Part shown: positions 54,984 to 57,375 of the stretch, in pieces
How positions within the stretch are numbered: the stretch's first letter is position 1
Layout: every line of letters starts with the position of its first letter
Source: a virus
Reading direction: 5' to 3' (one strand)
Length of the DNA: 57,375 nt
IMG/VR virus record: IMGVR_UViG_3300025671_000076
Span: 1-57,375 of that record
The notes under the pieces: generated by a model
What the model saw: only the letters and a program-made list of their open reading frames with translations
Told to the model about the DNA's origin: nothing
Databases searched by the model: none
Translations under genes and position numbers: made by a program

Positions 54984-57362
54984 CTATAATAGCGAAGTAA
55001 AAATGTTCCTCTGATCTACAAATCCACCTTCGTACATATAAGCTTTCATTGGTAACAAGAACTTTTTAAGTGTTGCACTATCTGCAATCAGAGTAGGCAC
55101 CATTTCATAGACATCAGGATTATTAGGCCCCAATTCTTTAATAATTAATTGACCAGAATTAGCTTCTGATTTTCTCATCTTCAATAAGTTTTCCGCTTCC
55201 TCTAAAGTATCTGCTGCAGCTAAATGATCTTCATAAATATACTCATCTCCAATTTTTTTATTGTAGTGCGCTTTACCTGCCTCTACCGATCTTCTATAGT
55301 TAGTAGAATCTTTTGATGAAATTACTTGAATAACTTTAAATGGTTTTTCTGGATTACTTTTAGGCATTGGGAACATTTCAAATTTAGCTCCATACTGTTT
55401 AGCTATTCTTTGTAAAGGTTCTACCATCAATGCAAACTTTTTAGTTTTTTCAAACTTACCATCCTTATTTTTAATTAAAGCCCTGCCATCCATTAAACCA
55501 TAATTAATCTCATCTCCAGTTTTACTAATGCTAGGCATCTTAACACCTTTGTTCATTGAACTTGGTACAATAGAGATTGCATTAATATCTCTTTCTGCCA
55601 TGGTACGTAATAAATTTTTAACTGCATAATCTGGCCAAGCTTTCGCTAAAGGTCCTGCAGTAGTTTCATCAACCATACCTTGATTCATTAGTTTACCCAT
55701 GCCTGATTTTTCTAATTGACCAATCTCATAATTTACTCTTGCAAGTTCTTGTTGTTGCTTTCTAGTCAATCCTGCAACTCCTCTACCAAGTTCTTGGTAA
55801 GGTGCAATCTTATCCATTAATTCTTGTCTTTGTTTTTTTAAAATATTTAATGGTGCATCTATGTTAAATGTATTTATTTTGTTTCTAAAATAACTATCTC
55901 TTGTACTTGCTTCAGCTGCAAACTGTGGTGAGTGTAAATCTGATTGTACTTCTGAAACTCTAATATGTCTTTTACCTGGACCTAATTTAGGATTCGGTAA
56001 ATCATCGTATCGAATAAATCCAATCTCATTATCAATGTAATGAGGTGAGTCTAGTTCTTTAAATTGTCCGCTTGTTGTATTTGGAACTCTTTTTGAATAA
56101 TACACAACATCTTCAGTAAAGTTTTCTCCTGCATCTAGCTTGTAATTATAACCCGAACCTGTTTTATATTCTGGATAAAAAGTATCTTCTTTAGATCTTC
56201 TTAATTTAAATCCTTCAGGTTTAGGAATTCGTTTACTGTAGTTATTATAGTTCCCTGTAAGTCTATTAAATTTAACTAATAGATCTGCAAACGGTTTAGG
56301 GTCATTTGCTCCTGCACCTAATTGTTGTAGATTTTTTTGTACTTTTTGAATCACAGTTGTATTAAGAGGATTTCTTTGTCCGAACATAATTGTAGCAATT
56401 GAATCTAAAGTATCATTAATGTAATTGCCTTCAGGAATTCCATCCATTCCAGAAGCTCTTACTGCATCATTAACCTCTTTTTTAAAAGTTACCATTTCTC
56501 CATCAGGATTGCCTCTAACACCTAAACGAATTGTTTTTAAATCATTTATTGGAGAGTTTCTAACCATCGTTAGTAAAGTATCTCTATCGATAGGTATATT
56601 GTTATCTTTAGCTGCTTTTAAAAAACCACCAGTTGGTTCCATAACTTCTTCATACTTTTGTCTTCCTGGTTTTTGTCCTGGAACCTCTCTTACCGGTTTA
56701 GGTTTTAATGTTTTCTTTAATGTAACGATATTTAATTCTTCTAACTCATCAGGTGCTACTCTACGAGAGACCCCTGTTAACGGACCAGTATTAACTCTTA
56801 ACTGAGGATCCATTCCTTTAGACAACCAACTAATCCATTCATCTGCAGGTGCTTTATCAAATGGTGCTTCCATGATTCTATCGTAAGTCGATGAACCTAC
56901 AATTGGATTTAAATTCATTCCTGTTCTTGTAGAAGAACTATAACCTTTACCTTGTGTGAAAGGTATATTAATGACTTCACCAAATTTTGATTTAGTTAAT
57001 GCAGGCACTGGAGTTGTAGTAATTAACTCTTTGGATTGTCCGGTGGCCGTTGGTATGTTACCTATCTCATTTGGTTTAGTTGATGAGACAGGAATGTTTT
57101 CTACTCTTGATTTAGAAGGTAATGAAAACTTTGTGTATACTTCTTTTTCTTTTGGTCTTTTTAAAAATTGTCTAACTCCAGGTATTCGTCTTGCTAGAAT
57201 GCCTGTTCCTACTATACTAGCACCGAGTGCTGCTAACCCGCCAATCGACGACGGCTCCGTGTCATCAACAATGATAGACGAATCCTGTTTGACCAGTGGC
57301 GTTGAGCCTCGTTTAATTTGACTAACAAAAGATTCAAACGGATCATTGAATGGGTCGGCCAT
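54984..57362 (-). CDS. Large virion protein with EVQSDL domain
   Basis: 792 residues. A weak hydrophobic stretch (SIGGLAALGASIVGTGIL, about 39-56) precedes a Pro/Thr-rich part. HIRVSEVQSDLHSP (466-479) followed by PDYAVKNLLRTMAERDINAI and SIVPSSMNK resembles the E-x-QSD-type domain seen in large polyvalent or internal virion proteins of marine phages. The end is MYEGGFVDQRNIFTSLL, again with EGG-x-V. Possibly ejected with DNA or enzymatic in the cell. The right window edge lies just upstream of its ATG. Confidence 0.65.
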   Translation of the reverse strand: MADPFNDPFESFVSQIKRGSTPLVKQDSSIIVDDTEPSSIGGLAALGASIVGTGILARRIPGVRQFLKRPKEKEVYTKFSLPSKSRVENIPVSSTKPNEIGNIPTATGQSKELITTTPVPALTKSKFGEVINIPFTQGKGYSSSTRTGMNLNPIVGSSTYDRIMEAPFDKAPADEWISWLSKGMDPQLRVNTGPLTGVSRRVAPDELEELNIVTLKKTLKPKPVREVPGQKPGRQKYEEVMEPTGGFLKAAKDNNIPIDRDTLLTMVRNSPINDLKTIRLGVRGNPDGEMVTFKKEVNDAVRASGMDGIPEGNYINDTLDSIATIMFGQRNPLNTTVIQKVQKNLQQLGAGANDPKPFADLLVKFNRLTGNYNNYSKRIPKPEGFKLRRSKEDTFYPEYKTGSGYNYKLDAGENFTEDVVYYSKRVPNTTSGQFKELDSPHYIDNEIGFIRYDDLPNPKLGPGKRHIRVSEVQSDLHSPQFAAEASTRDSYFRNKINTFNIDAPLNILKKQRQELMDKIAPYQELGRGVAGLTRKQQQELARVNYEIGQLEKSGMGKLMNQGMVDETTAGPLAKAWPDYAVKNLLRTMAERDINAISIVPSSMNKGVKMPSISKTGDEINYGLMDGRALIKNKDGKFEKTKKFALMVEPLQRIAKQYGAKFEMFPMPKSNPEKPFKVIQVISSKDSTNYRRSVEAGKAHYNKKIGDEYIYEDHLAAADTLEEAENLLKMRKSEANSGQLIIKELGPNNPDVYEMVPTLIADSATLKKFLLPMKAYMYEGGFVDQRNIFTSLL

Positions 57363-57375
57363 TATTTTACTCCAT

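Overview
This window reads as one nearly complete genome, or a large part of one, of a tailed double-stranded DNA phage with a podovirus-like plan. It is AT-rich and very tightly packed, with stop/start overlaps of the TAATG and ATGA type almost everywhere. About nine tenths of the genes are on the minus strand. The virion proteins resemble those of marine podoviruses: a P22-like portal, a P22 gp4-like adaptor, a P22 gp10-like tail protein, a Mu gpT-like capsid protein and a gene for a GroES-like co-chaperonin. Together with the low G+C content this suggests a virus of an AT-rich marine bacterium, for example a SAR11-like alphaproteobacterium. That host assignment is inference. I see no RNA polymerase, integrase, repressor module or tRNA. 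The sigma70-like promoters suggest transcription by host polymerase and a lytic or at least non-integrating life style.

Layout. (1) 0-5.1 kb: early or packaging-proximal region with small genes, a VRR-NUC nuclease, the small terminase, a family of GC-rich dispersed repeats, a candidate structured RNA behind a consensus promoter, and an array of TGTCACA boxes next to the small terminase gene. (2) 5.1-10 kb: a PAPS-reductase-like PP-loop protein, a GIY-YIG nuclease, a ribbon-helix-helix-like protein and many very small genes, including a short plus-strand operon. (3) 10-19 kb: replication. On the minus strand lie an SSB-like protein, an archaeo-eukaryotic-type primase, a UvrD-like helicase, a DUF3310 protein, a zinc-ribbon protein and a family A DNA polymerase with a Leu at the Phe762 position. 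On the plus strand a SNF2-type helicase is driven from an overlapping divergent promoter. An MGME1/Cas4-like exonuclease follows. (4) 19-27 kb: internal virion/DNA-ejection proteins. (5) 27-46 kb: glycosyltransferases, tail and fibre proteins, five 2-oxoglutarate/Fe(II) oxygenase-like proteins, an M15 peptidase endolysin, a chain of microgenes and lysis-type membrane proteins. (6) 46-57 kb: head genes, in transcription order a 792-aa virion protein, portal, two or three virion-associated proteins, a holin-like protein, a methyltransferase, the co-chaperonin, scaffold, a decoration-like protein and the major capsid protein, closed by a strong terminator.

How it fits together. PrimPol, helicases, SSB, polymerase and exonuclease form a self-contained replisome. 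Scaffold, co-chaperonin, capsid and portal build the head. The small terminase gene is present, but no large terminase is visible. The left edge cuts through a reading frame (positions 75 to 1), so the large subunit may lie outside the window, although the edges also read in frame across a circular junction to a short peptide.

Most interesting for follow-up: the structured 5' UTR-like RNA (2491-2574), the bipartite GC-rich repeats (278-3020) that also extend coding sequences, the TGTCACA box array (4480-4702), a +1 frameshifted small gene (41051-41279), and the set of five oxygenases inside the virion modules.
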